Shown here: in pieces, positions 7,235 to 14,934 of the stretch
How positions within the stretch are numbered: the first letter of the stretch is position 1
Layout: every line of letters starts with the position of its first letter
Source of the DNA: an uncultured Alistipes sp.
GTDB lineage: Bacteria; Bacteroidota; Bacteroidia; Bacteroidales; Rikenellaceae
Direction of reading: 5' to 3'
Length of the DNA stretch: 18,618 nucleotides
Assembly: GCA_900550925.1 (NCBI GenBank)
Contig: URTU01000031.1
Coordinates: 1-18,618, forward strand
Position numbers and translations under genes: made by a program
Notes under the pieces: generated by a model
What the model was told of the DNA's origin: nothing
The model's database searches: none
What the model saw: the letters and a program-made list of their open reading frames with translations, nothing else

Positions 7235-8134
7235 TCATTTCCGGCCGAAGAGGATATCCTCAGGCCGCCGGCCCTCCAGCCGTTCGAAAAATATGCGGAA
7301 TGCACGGTCGGTCGGGAATCCCAACTGTACGGCCACCTCGCTCAGGCTCTTGTCCCGCCGTTTCAGCATGGCCTCGGCAAAGGCTACACGTTTGCAGTCG
7401 ACATACTCCGAAGTATATTTGCCGGTCTCGGCCCGCAGCATGTCGTCGAAATAGGCCTCCGAACATCCCCAACGACCCGCAAAGAACCGAACCGACGGTA
7501 TTTCGGAATATTGCGCCATACCCGATACGAAAAACTTCTGCAACCAGCGGTCGACCATCCTCACGGCTTCGGTGCAGGAGTCGTGGCGGGTTATGAACTG
7601 ACGGCGGTAAAACCGTGTCACATAATCCAGAAACAGTGATATCCGCTCCCCGACGATACGGTGCGTGGACTCATCGATGCCCCATCGCAACTCCTCGTCG
7701 ATACGCTCCATCTCATGCTCCAGGACAATCCACTCGCGCTGAGACAGATGCAACGCTTCACTCTTGCGGTAGCCGAAGAAGCCGTATCCGCCCTTCCGGC
7801 GATCATCCTGCAGCACAGGCGTCAGTGAGGAGTGAAAGCAGAGCAGATGTCCGCACTCACCGCAGCACTCCGTTCTGCACAACTCTTCGCCTACCGCCTC
7901 ACCCGGCTCCAACGCCACCAGTACGGCATCCGAAAAGTCATATCCCTTCCAGCCCAAATCCGACGCACAGCATCCACATCCCGACTTCAGCCACACGGTA
8001 TGGAAGCCGAAACGGGTCGCTGCATCGAGAGCCGCCGTCACCGGCAACTCGATAAGTGTCGCCAGCGGATGGCGGGTTTCGGTCGAGAACAACTCGTTGC
8101 AACGCGATATGCTGACTATGGTCGATCCGTTCAT
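7235..8134 (-). CDS. AraC-family transcriptional regulator with cysteine-rich N-terminal domain
   Basis: This 299-residue protein has a C-terminal AraC DNA-binding domain (about 205-295). It includes IPSVRFFAGRWGCSEAYFDDML (first helix-turn-helix) and KSLSEVAVQLGFPTDRAFRIFFERLEGRRPEDI (second helix-turn-helix and signature). The N-terminal ligand-sensing half is unusual. It holds eight cysteines between residues 53 and 99: 53, 55 and 56 in GCGCC, then 86, 90, 91, 94 and 99 in LCRTECCGECGHLLC. This suggests metal or thiol/redox sensing (inference). It is a paralog of the AraC protein at 9590-10486; both share HPxxxxIxL near the start, then EALHLS, then LLDY/LFLDY and RQF. The start codon abuts the stop of the cyclophilin-like gene (TAG immediately followed by ATG), so translation is probably coupled. 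Confidence 0.88.
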   Translation of the reverse strand: MNGSTIVSISRCNELFSTETRHPLATLIELPVTAALDAATRFGFHTVWLKSGCGCCASDLGWKGYDFSDAVLVALEPGEAVGEELCRTECCGECGHLLCFHSSLTPVLQDDRRKGGYGFFGYRKSEALHLSQREWIVLEHEMERIDEELRWGIDESTHRIVGERISLFLDYVTRFYRRQFITRHDSCTEAVRMVDRWLQKFFVSGMAQYSEIPSVRFFAGRWGCSEAYFDDMLRAETGKYTSEYVDCKRVAFAEAMLKRRDKSLSEVAVQLGFPTDRAFRIFFERLEGRRPEDILFGRK

Positions 8135-8503
8135 CTACTCCAACGAAAGCGTTACCGTAGCATCGTCGCCCTTGCCCCAGAGCTCCAGCATCCGTTCACG
8201 TGACGAAACACCTTCGACCTTGCCCAGTCGCGTATAGCTCCACGTATTGGTGCCATAGAAGATCACCAGCGAATTACCCTGATACAGAACCATGTCTCCG
8301 GGCCCGGTCACCGTCCGCACATCGTGCCTCGGCAATGAGAAGCCCAGGCCTCCGACCTTCTCCATATTCCCGTAATCTTCCATACGGACCTTTATATCAC
8401 CGCGTTCAAGGCGGGCCCGCAGCGCTTCGGCCGTCTGGCCCGGCTCAAGCACCGCACTGAATGAATTGCCGTTGACCGTCAATCTTATCCTTATCTTTTC
8501 CAT
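8135..8503 (-). CDS. Cyclophilin-like fold protein
   Basis: This 122-residue protein (start MEKIRIRLTVNGNSF) belongs to the small cyclophilin-like family found next to flavodoxin, cupin and AraC genes. Landmarks are MEDYGNMEKVGGLGFSLP in the centre, GDMVLYQGNSLVIFYG, and TWSYTRLGKV near the end, closing with VTLSLE. Its fold resembles cyclophilin, but peptidyl-prolyl isomerase activity is not established for the family. The frame is open upstream to 8539, but the ATG at 8501-8503 gives the family's normal length and is preferred. It lies 100 nt after the decarboxylase/cupin gene and ends flush with the AraC start, so it is probably in the same transcript as one or both. Confidence 0.87.
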   Translation of the reverse strand: MEKIRIRLTVNGNSFSAVLEPGQTAEALRARLERGDIKVRMEDYGNMEKVGGLGFSLPRHDVRTVTGPGDMVLYQGNSLVIFYGTNTWSYTRLGKVEGVSSRERMLELWGKGDDATVTLSLE

Positions 8504-8603
8504 AATATGGCAACCGTTGTTACACAAAACTTTCATCATAATGCTGCCGGCTTCGGCCGAATGTCGAAATGGCCAACCGGTAGGCTTGTGGCCAAAAAAA
8601 CAG

Positions 8604-9425
8604 CTATTTCAGAGCGTTGTACTCATCCTCCGAAACAGGTTCGAGCCACTCGTTCGAGGTCTCTTCGCCCGGAACCTCGAAGGCCAGGTGCGCAAACCAG
8701 CTGTCGGCCGCCGCTCCATGCCAATGCTTTACGTTGGCCGGGATGTGAATGATCGTACCGGGCAGAATCTCCACCGCCGGTTTACCCTCCTCCTGATACC
8801 AGCCGCGGCCGGCAACACCGATCAGCATCTGTCCGCCGCCGCTCTTTGCACGATGTATGTGCCAATTGTTGCGGCATCCGGGTTCGAATGTCACATTCGA
8901 AACGTTGACCTGCTCACCTGAAAGCGGTGCCAGATAGCTGTTGCCGACAAAATAACGCGCATAGGCCGTATTTGGCTCCCCGATCGGGAAGATCATCTCC
9001 CGCTGGAAGGCCGCCTTTGCATCCTCGCCGGCCTCATCCCCGGCCCAAACATCCTTCGCCAGCCGAAATGCCGCCCATGCCTTCGGCCAGCCCGCATAGA
9101 ACCCGATATGTGTCAATATCTCGGCTATCTCGGTACGGGTAATGCCGTTCTGACGAGCCGTCTGAAGATGATACGTCAGCGAGCTGTCGGTTATACCCTG
9201 GCTGATGAGTGAGGTGATGGTGATCAGACTGCGGTCGCGAAGCCCCAGAAGATCCGTACGGCTCCAAACCTCCCCGAAGAGTACATCATCATTGAGTTCC
9301 GCAAATTTGGGCGCGAAATCACCCAGCTGATCGCGGCCAGCCGTCTGTTTGATTTTTTCCTGTGCCATAATCGTAGATACGTTTATTGTCATTGCCACAA
9401 GGGCAAGCATGAATTTGATCTTCAT
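8604..9425 (-). CDS. Exported carboxymuconolactone decarboxylase-like/cupin fusion protein
   Basis: This 273-residue protein begins with a Sec signal peptide (residues 1-21, cleavage near M-A/Q). Residues about 45-140 form a carboxymuconolactone decarboxylase (CMD)-like domain (EVWSRTDLLGLRDRSLITITSLI, then a helical ITRTEIAEILTHIGFYAGWPKAW stretch). It lacks the CxxC pair that marks AhpD peroxidase relatives. Residues about 170-255 form a cupin with NNWHIH (186-191), GGGQMLIGVAGRGW (196-209) and PGTIIHIPANVKHWHG (222-237). His189, His191, Gln199 and His234 are the likely metal ligands. Similar fusions are common in gut Bacteroidetes and fungi/soil bacteria, and their substrate is unknown. 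The gene is divergent from an AraC regulator, which probably controls it. Confidence 0.87.
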   Translation of the reverse strand: MKIKFMLALVAMTINVSTIMAQEKIKQTAGRDQLGDFAPKFAELNDDVLFGEVWSRTDLLGLRDRSLITITSLISQGITDSSLTYHLQTARQNGITRTEIAEILTHIGFYAGWPKAWAAFRLAKDVWAGDEAGEDAKAAFQREMIFPIGEPNTAYARYFVGNSYLAPLSGEQVNVSNVTFEPGCRNNWHIHRAKSGGGQMLIGVAGRGWYQEEGKPAVEILPGTIIHIPANVKHWHGAAADSWFAHLAFEVPGEETSNEWLEPVSEDEYNALK

Positions 9426-9453
9426 TGCCGAATGGTTTTATTGGTTTTTCACG

Positions 9454-9490
9454 ATACAAAAGTACCCAATTGCATATAACCGTTTTGTAT
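9454..9490. promoter_or_regulatory. Candidate operator: inverted repeat ATACAAAA / TTTTGTAT
   Basis: Perfect 8-bp arms ATACAAAA (9454-9461) and TTTTGTAT (9483-9490) are separated by 21 nt, two helical turns. A further TTTGTAC-like half-site sits at 9505-9511. The position between divergent AraC and target genes suggests an AraC binding site. Confidence 0.4.
9457..9464 (-). promoter_or_regulatory. -7 promoter element of the CMD/cupin gene
   Basis: Minus-strand TACTTTTG matches TAnnTTTG and predicts a start near 9451, about 26 nt before the ATG. No good -33 box is visible, consistent with an activator-dependent promoter such as one driven by the divergent AraC protein (inference). The left arm of an inverted repeat (9454-9461) overlaps this box. 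Confidence 0.5.
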
Positions 9491-9562
9491 ACGATTTACT
9501 GATCTTTGTACCCGAATCGCCGATCACGGCCCGAAGGTGTAAAATATTCCGTCAGGAAATAT

Positions 9563-9570
9563 TATATTTG
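9563..9570 (+). promoter_or_regulatory. -7 promoter element of the divergent AraC gene
   Basis: TATATTTG matches TAnnTTTG, with a predicted start near 9575, about 15 nt before the ATG at 9590. This argues against the longer open frame beginning at 9506. The -33 position reads gtgt/gtaa and is poor. Confidence 0.5.
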
Positions 9571-9589
9571 TCGAAAACATACCTCAACG

Positions 9590-10486
9590 ATGGAAGAAAT
9601 AATCAATCTCGACAGCGTAGACAAGTACAACAAACTCTTCGGTCTCGAAACTCTGCACCCGATGGTCGCGGTAATCGATCTCGCAAAGGCTACCCGTTGG
9701 CCCGAACACTTCAAGGCTACTTACGGAATATATGCCCTCTACCTCAAGGATACCCTCTGCGGCGACATTACATACGGCAAGCAGCCTTACGACTACCAGG
9801 AGGGCACGATCGTATGTTTCGCCCCGGGACAGGTTGCCGAGGTCGAAATGCTCAAGGATGTACGGCCATCGGCACTCGGCGTGCTGTTCCACCCCGACTT
9901 CATTCGCGGAACCGCACTCGGTCAGGAGATCAGAAAATATTCATTCTTCTCATACCAGACCCGCGAGGCTCTGCATCTCTCCGAGGAGGAGCGAAATACC
10001 ATAACCGACTGCCTGCAGAAGATCGATGCCGAACTCCGGCACAATATCGACAAACACAGCCGACGCCTCATTACGGCAAATATCGGCCTGCTGCTGGACT
10101 ACTGCATGCGGTTCTACGAACGGCAGTTCACCACACGCGAAGTCCCGAATCACGACATCATAGTGCGGTTCGAGGAGCTGTTGGACAACTACTTCGACTC
10201 GAATGCCCCGCAACAGTCCGGACTCCCGACCGTCAAGTATTTTGCCGAGAAGGTACACCTGTCACCCAACTATTTCGGCGACCTGATCAGCAAGCAGACC
10301 GGAAAGACCGTCACCGAACATATCCATTCGAGACTCATGGAACAGGCCAAGGAGCTGTTGCTTTCGACTTCGATGTCGATGAGCGAGATAGCATATTCGC
10401 TTGGGTTCCAATACCCGCAGCACATGAGCCGGATGTTCAAACGGGTCGTGGGCTGCACCCCGAACGAGTTCCGCAACAACGCCTGA
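9590..10486 (+). CDS. AraC-family transcriptional regulator
   Basis: This 298-residue protein has an N-terminal cupin-like sensing half and a C-terminal AraC DNA-binding domain (about 205-297). The first helix-turn-helix lies in LPTVKYFAEKVHLSPNYFGDL and the second in SMSEIAYSLGFQYPQHMSRMFKRVVGCTPNEFR, the classic signature. LFHPDFIRG in the middle is typical of Bacteroidetes AraC proteins with this N-domain. It is divergent from the CMD/cupin gene across 164 nt and probably regulates that gene and itself. It is a paralog of the cysteine-rich AraC at 7235-8134 but lacks the cysteine cluster. The start (MEEIINLDSVDKY) is chosen from the -7 box at 9563-9570. A strong terminator follows. Confidence 0.92.
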   Translation: MEEIINLDSVDKYNKLFGLETLHPMVAVIDLAKATRWPEHFKATYGIYALYLKDTLCGDITYGKQPYDYQEGTIVCFAPGQVAEVEMLKDVRPSALGVLFHPDFIRGTALGQEIRKYSFFSYQTREALHLSEEERNTITDCLQKIDAELRHNIDKHSRRLITANIGLLLDYCMRFYERQFTTREVPNHDIIVRFEELLDNYFDSNAPQQSGLPTVKYFAEKVHLSPNYFGDLISKQTGKTVTEHIHSRLMEQAKELLLSTSMSMSEIAYSLGFQYPQHMSRMFKRVVGCTPNEFRNNA

Positions 10487-10497
10487 CAAAAACACAT

Positions 10498-10548
10498 CCG
10501 GCCGGACGATGCAATCACACACTGGATCGACATCTTCCGGCCGGTTTT
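10498..10548 (+). terminator. Intrinsic terminator between convergent genes (AraC and receptor)
   Basis: The arm CCGGCCGGACGATG (10498-10511) pairs with CATCTTCCGGCCGG (10531-10544) with a single C-T mismatch, followed by TTTTCTGT. On the minus strand the same hairpin is followed by a T-rich stretch after a few nt, so it may also stop transcription from the receptor gene. Confidence 0.75.
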
Positions 10549-10641
10549 CTGTCTTTGTGCCAGGCCCGTCCGCCACAATTCACCGCATCAGGCTGCGGCA
10601 AAAACGGACTGCCATCCCGCAACCACTGTCACCGGCCGCCG

Positions 10642-13005
10642 TCAATGGCCGAAGCGTGACGTATCCACCTCCTTGTGTTTGCGCTCCTTGTAGCCACCGA
10701 AACGGTATGAAAGCTGTACGGTCGTGGTACGCGTATACATGTTGGAGCCCATATCGAGCCACTGGCCGCGGTAACGGATCCGGGTAAAGGGACGTCCCGT
10801 CTCGAACAGATCGCTGCACCGTACCGAAAGTGTCGCCCGACCGCTGTCGAACGTCCATTTCAGCGCCGCGTCAACCGCCCCCAGAGGATCTATGTCATAA
10901 GTACCCTGAATTGCCTTCGTCTGGAAGAACCCATTGACCTCAAGTGCCAGATCCGGCTTCCGGCTCAGGCGGAAGGTGTTGATCAACCGTACGATGCCGA
11001 CCCATTTCGAGCGGTCGAACGACATGTCGTGATAGGCATCGCAACGCTGCCGCATCCTGAGCCCCGTAACCGTCAGCCGCGAATCCAGCCACTCCCCGAT
11101 GCTGAACGGAACGACAACATTGGCACCCCATTGCCGGTTCGTATTCCAGTTGAGCGACTGGTAGATGAGTGCCAGCCGGTCGGACGACTGCCAGGCCGCC
11201 TGAACGAAATAGTCGGGCATCTCGTTCCAGAAGAGCACAAAGATATATTTCTGACGGTAGATGTAGATTCCCTGGGCGCCGTAACTGCGCGAGGGGCGCA
11301 ACCCCGATGTTCCGTGAACCTCCGAATAGCCATCGATATAGGATACGGCGCCCTGCATCTCCCAATACGAGGGATAACGCTTGTCCGACGAGAAGTTCAG
11401 CTGTACGATATGGCGGTCCGAGGGCATCCAGTTGAACGTTGCCTGTGGGTAAAGCGACCAATTCTCATAATTTCCCAGACGGTAGTATTCCCCGGCAAGC
11501 GACACCGAAAAACCGACTCGTCCGAACTGCCGCCCGGTACCGGCATAGAGGTTGCCCGTATATTCGTCGAGCCGCGAATCGGTATCCGACGTCACGGGAT
11601 CGCCTTCGAGAATCGTGTAATGCTGCCAGTCATGCGAGGCGGCGAATCCGAATGCTCCGCCGGCCGAGAGGCTCCAGCCCGAATCAAACGTATGCTGTTC
11701 GTCGAGCGTCACGTTCAGACGGTCGATACGCTGTCCCGACACGACATCGAAAGCCGTCGACGAACCGTCCGTATAACCGTTCTTCAGGGTCGACCGTTCG
11801 GGATTGTCGTAATGGGTATAGTCGACCCCCAGATCGAGCCCGAAGGCGGAGGTATAGCGCATCGAAACGTTATGAAGCGCCTTGTCGCCATGCTTCTCGG
11901 AGAGCGACTCGACAAACGTTCCCGCTGACTGCGACACTCCACGGCTGCCGGGCGTGAACGATGCCGTATAGGCTGCACTCAGCTTCCCGCGCCCCTGAGG
12001 AGCATATTCGAGACCGGCGCGGAGCTGATGGCTCCACCCCTCGCCCGTAATCATCTCCTCCTGCCGTATGTCGTAAAGCCCGTCACCGAGCGAATGCAGC
12101 GAATGCAAATCGTAACGGAGCATCTCCTTGCCGCAATTGGCCGTGTAGAGCAGATCGGCCGACCATTTTGGCGAGGTTACGACAAAGTTGCCTCCGACAT
12201 TCCAGTTCCCGTAATAGCGATCCGTGTAGTTTCCGTGCACCTCTCCCGAAAAGGCCATGTCGTAGCTGCGCCGCAGGACAACGTTGATCGACGCTCCCCG
12301 GACGTGATACTGAAGCGGCGTGCTGTACATAACCTCGACCTTCTCGACCCGTTCGACCGGGGTTGAACGCAAAAGCGTGGCAAGCTGTTCGGTAGTCATC
12401 GTCGAGGGACGGCCGTTGAGAATTACCGTCACGGAAGAGGTGCCGGCAAGGGTCAGCGCACCATCCTGCTCGGCAACCCCAGGCAGACGGGTCAAGGCCT
12501 CGTAGGCGTTGTTCACGGCCTGTCCCTGCGTCAGGAGTTCCAGATCGTAATTCAGCCTGCCCTCCTCGACCTGCACCACCGGACGTTCACCCTTGACAAC
12601 CACCGCATCGACCGCCGCCGCTCGCTCCGAAAGCCGGAGATCGCCAACATCCGACCGATCGGACTCGAGATTCATTATTTCATAGCCAAGGTGCTGTATC
12701 TGCAACCGATACGGGCGTTCCGCCGAGCGGAGTTCAAAACTACCGTCGAGGCCCGAGGCGACAGCTCCCAGATATACCGAATCGCAGTCGAACAACACCA
12801 CGGCAGCCCCGACGACGGGTTGGTCATTAGCATCGACCACACGGCCGCGGATCAAACCCGTATCGACGGCCGGCGATGTGTCTCCGTTCCGAGCCGTACG
12901 GGCCGTGGTGTCTGACGTAGTCGGAGTTTGGGCCGCGGCGGCCGATACGGCCATGAACACAGCCGAGACAAGAATGATTTTCAGTGTGTGTGATTTCATT
13001 TTCAT
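10642..13005 (-). CDS. TonB-dependent-receptor-like outer-membrane beta-barrel protein
   Basis: This 787-residue protein has a signal peptide (1-26, ending AAAAQ). A carboxypeptidase-regulatory-like beta-sandwich follows (about 50-125: GRVVDANDQPVVGAAVVLF, GLDGSFEL, QHLGY). Then comes a plug domain (about 133-245: YEALTRLPGV, VILNGRP, RVEKVEVMYSTP), and a large aromatic-rich barrel fills the rest, ending SYRFGGYKERK. This is the layout of the Bacteroidetes outer membrane beta-barrel family related to TonB-dependent receptors. It should sit in the outer membrane and import or bind a ligand using TonB energy (family knowledge). It is not a SusC with a SusD partner, since no SusD gene is adjacent. 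The ATG at 13003-13005 is chosen because a -7 box at 13033-13040 would overlap the longer frame; 12999 is an alternative. A TPR-LuxR regulator lies immediately upstream. Confidence 0.9.
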   Translation of the reverse strand: MKMKSHTLKIILVSAVFMAVSAAAAQTPTTSDTTARTARNGDTSPAVDTGLIRGRVVDANDQPVVGAAVVLFDCDSVYLGAVASGLDGSFELRSAERPYRLQIQHLGYEIMNLESDRSDVGDLRLSERAAAVDAVVVKGERPVVQVEEGRLNYDLELLTQGQAVNNAYEALTRLPGVAEQDGALTLAGTSSVTVILNGRPSTMTTEQLATLLRSTPVERVEKVEVMYSTPLQYHVRGASINVVLRRSYDMAFSGEVHGNYTDRYYGNWNVGGNFVVTSPKWSADLLYTANCGKEMLRYDLHSLHSLGDGLYDIRQEEMITGEGWSHQLRAGLEYAPQGRGKLSAAYTASFTPGSRGVSQSAGTFVESLSEKHGDKALHNVSMRYTSAFGLDLGVDYTHYDNPERSTLKNGYTDGSSTAFDVVSGQRIDRLNVTLDEQHTFDSGWSLSAGGAFGFAASHDWQHYTILEGDPVTSDTDSRLDEYTGNLYAGTGRQFGRVGFSVSLAGEYYRLGNYENWSLYPQATFNWMPSDRHIVQLNFSSDKRYPSYWEMQGAVSYIDGYSEVHGTSGLRPSRSYGAQGIYIYRQKYIFVLFWNEMPDYFVQAAWQSSDRLALIYQSLNWNTNRQWGANVVVPFSIGEWLDSRLTVTGLRMRQRCDAYHDMSFDRSKWVGIVRLINTFRLSRKPDLALEVNGFFQTKAIQGTYDIDPLGAVDAALKWTFDSGRATLSVRCSDLFETGRPFTRIRYRGQWLDMGSNMYTRTTTVQLSYRFGGYKERKHKEVDTSRFGH

Positions 13006-13032
13006 GCAGTTTTCAAAGGATTCTTCCGACTG

Positions 13033-13040
13033 CAAATTTA
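13033..13040 (-). promoter_or_regulatory. -7 promoter element of the receptor gene
   Basis: Minus-strand TAAATTTG matches TAnnTTTG, with a start predicted near 13028, about 23 nt before the ATG. There is no -33 match, which suggests activator dependence. The rest of the 13041-13196 interval contains a GTTCGG/CCGAAC hairpin (13165-13184) without a T-tract and nothing else clear. Confidence 0.5.
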
Positions 13041-13196
13041 ACCCGAAAAGGGCCTTGCCGGTACGGATTTATCCTTGCCACACCGGATATAACACACTGT
13101 ATATCAACAATTGATTTCGCAAAAATCTTGCCGCGGCACAGAAATGCCTTGCCTGCGAATCCAAGTTCGGAACAACTCCCGAACCGTGCCCGGCAA

Positions 13197-14930
13197 TCAA
13201 GCGAAGAACCCCATCAACCGCTCACGATCCGGCGCCTGCGACTCGGCAATCCGCCGTTTGAGTTTGGACTTGAGGGTGTAGACGCCGTTCAGGGACATCC
13301 CCAACATGACACATATCTCCTGCGGCGTGAATCCGGCAATCACCAACGCCGCAAAATCGTAATTGCGCTCAGTCCACCCCGGGAACTGCCTCCGCAGACA
13401 CGTCACTGCCCGATCGCTGTATAGATCGGCCATGTCCACCACATCGGCCAGCAACGCCGGACTCAAGGCCAGTTCACGCATCTTGGCCGTCAGCCGCTCA
13501 CCCTCGCCATAGGTATAATATGTAGCGGCTATGTCGCGGACTGCCGCCATACGCCCCTCCAGAAGCCGTTTCACGGCCGCCTCGCGGGCATCCGACGCAT
13601 CCAGACGTGACGTAAGGCTGTCATGAGACTCGCGGTAGGAGTCCAACAGCGCCAGCGATTCGCTCAACTGCTCGTCGCGAAGGCGCAACTTGCGGCGATA
13701 TCCGACAAATACAAATCCCGCTACCGTAACGCCCAAAATCGCAACCAGAGCAAAAATCCATACCCTATAGCGCAGCGACGACTCACGGAGTGCGACCTCG
13801 TTTGCCGTCCTGAAACGGAGTTCCAACTCGGCAACCTGCGCCCCGCGCTGCACCTCGAACAACGAATCCTTGACCGAAACGTACTGCTGCATGTAATCGT
13901 AGGCCCGGGCGTTGTCACCGCCGTCGTGATAGATCTCCGCAGCCAGCTCGTACAACCCCACATCTCCCTGATGAAACGTCTCACGCTGTTCGAGCGACCG
14001 CTCGATGTAGACACGTGCCGAATCGAGATTACCGTCGCTATGGAAGATTACGGCCGACGCCACGTCGTAGAACTTCCGTTCGGGATCATCCGCCTCCGCC
14101 CCTTCGTAGGAGAGCGGTGCCGACCGTATCTCGTCAAGATCGATACTCTGCCGCGCGGCCAGCATCTGCTCGGTCGACCAGTCCCCGAGATAGGTGTGGA
14201 ATATCAGGTTCTGCAGCCGCACCTGCTGGGCAAAGTAGCGGAACGGAAGCGTATCGCACGCCTCAACCAACGGTGCCAGCGTCTCAATGGCCTGTTCGAA
14301 ATCCCCGTCGGCACAATAGGCCGATGCCAGCATGAAGCGGCTGTATCCCTCCTGTTCGGTATTGCCGTATACCTGCGCGGCATCAACCGCCTTCGCAAAG
14401 GGCTCTACGGCATCGTAACCCTGCTCGAAATAGAGCAACCCCAGCGTATGGTAGACCGCAACAAGCAATACCTCGGTCCTCTTCCGCTGCGGATCATCCC
14501 CGCCGGAGGACTTCCCGGCCAAAGCCTTCTCAGCCATTATGGCCGACTGCGTATAGCCGCGGATTCCCTCCTCCAGATCACCCGAAACGACATGCGCCTT
14601 GGCGTAGGTATACCATGCTTCGGCCCGTTCGCCATATGTACCGTGACGGTCGTAATAACGTATTCCCCGTTCGAGCGCCTCCCGTCCCGAAAGCGTATCG
14701 CCCAAAGCCACATCCGCAATCCCCTTCAGAAGCGACAAGCGGGCCCGTTCATCACGCGTCAGCCCATCGGGATCGACCGTCTGCAACAGTCGAAGGGTGC
14801 TGTCGGGATGATCCGCAGCAAAGAAGCCGTCAATCGACACTGCCTCCCCTGCCCTGTCCCGACAACCAACCGTAACGAGCGCCGCAAACAGGATTGTCAA
14901 TTGTACAATTCGTCTCATGCTCCCGATCAT
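13197..14930 (-). CDS. Membrane-spanning TPR regulator with C-terminal LuxR-like helix-turn-helix
   Basis: This 577-residue protein has an N-terminal signal/lipoprotein-like segment ending TVGC (Cys23) and an alpha-helical tetratricopeptide-like region at about 35-380. Repeats such as AEAWYTYAKAHVVSGDLEEGI and SRFMLASAYCADGDFEQAI are visible. A single membrane helix follows at about 389-410 (VWIFALVAILGVTVAGFVFV), then a charged coiled-coil-like stretch (412-465), then a LuxR-like helix-turn-helix at about 505-565 (FAALVIAGFTPQEICVMLGMSLNGVYTLKSKLKRRI). The topology predicts TPRs in the periplasm and DNA binding in the cytoplasm, a one-component transmembrane regulator type common in Bacteroidetes but little studied. 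It starts 4 nt after the stop of the BASS permease and lies upstream of the outer-membrane receptor. ATG at 14918 (MRRIVQ) is an alternative start. Confidence 0.87.
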   Translation of the reverse strand: MIGSMRRIVQLTILFAALVTVGCRDRAGEAVSIDGFFAADHPDSTLRLLQTVDPDGLTRDERARLSLLKGIADVALGDTLSGREALERGIRYYDRHGTYGERAEAWYTYAKAHVVSGDLEEGIRGYTQSAIMAEKALAGKSSGGDDPQRKRTEVLLVAVYHTLGLLYFEQGYDAVEPFAKAVDAAQVYGNTEQEGYSRFMLASAYCADGDFEQAIETLAPLVEACDTLPFRYFAQQVRLQNLIFHTYLGDWSTEQMLAARQSIDLDEIRSAPLSYEGAEADDPERKFYDVASAVIFHSDGNLDSARVYIERSLEQRETFHQGDVGLYELAAEIYHDGGDNARAYDYMQQYVSVKDSLFEVQRGAQVAELELRFRTANEVALRESSLRYRVWIFALVAILGVTVAGFVFVGYRRKLRLRDEQLSESLALLDSYRESHDSLTSRLDASDAREAAVKRLLEGRMAAVRDIAATYYTYGEGERLTAKMRELALSPALLADVVDMADLYSDRAVTCLRRQFPGWTERNYDFAALVIAGFTPQEICVMLGMSLNGVYTLKSKLKRRIAESQAPDRERLMGFFA

Positions 14931-14934
14931 AAAC

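Noticed and set aside
8571..8599. Hairpin GGCCA/TGGCC next to an A7 run as a terminator of the CMD/cupin gene
   Set aside because: On the minus strand the T-run comes before the hairpin, not after it, and the stem is only 5 bp.
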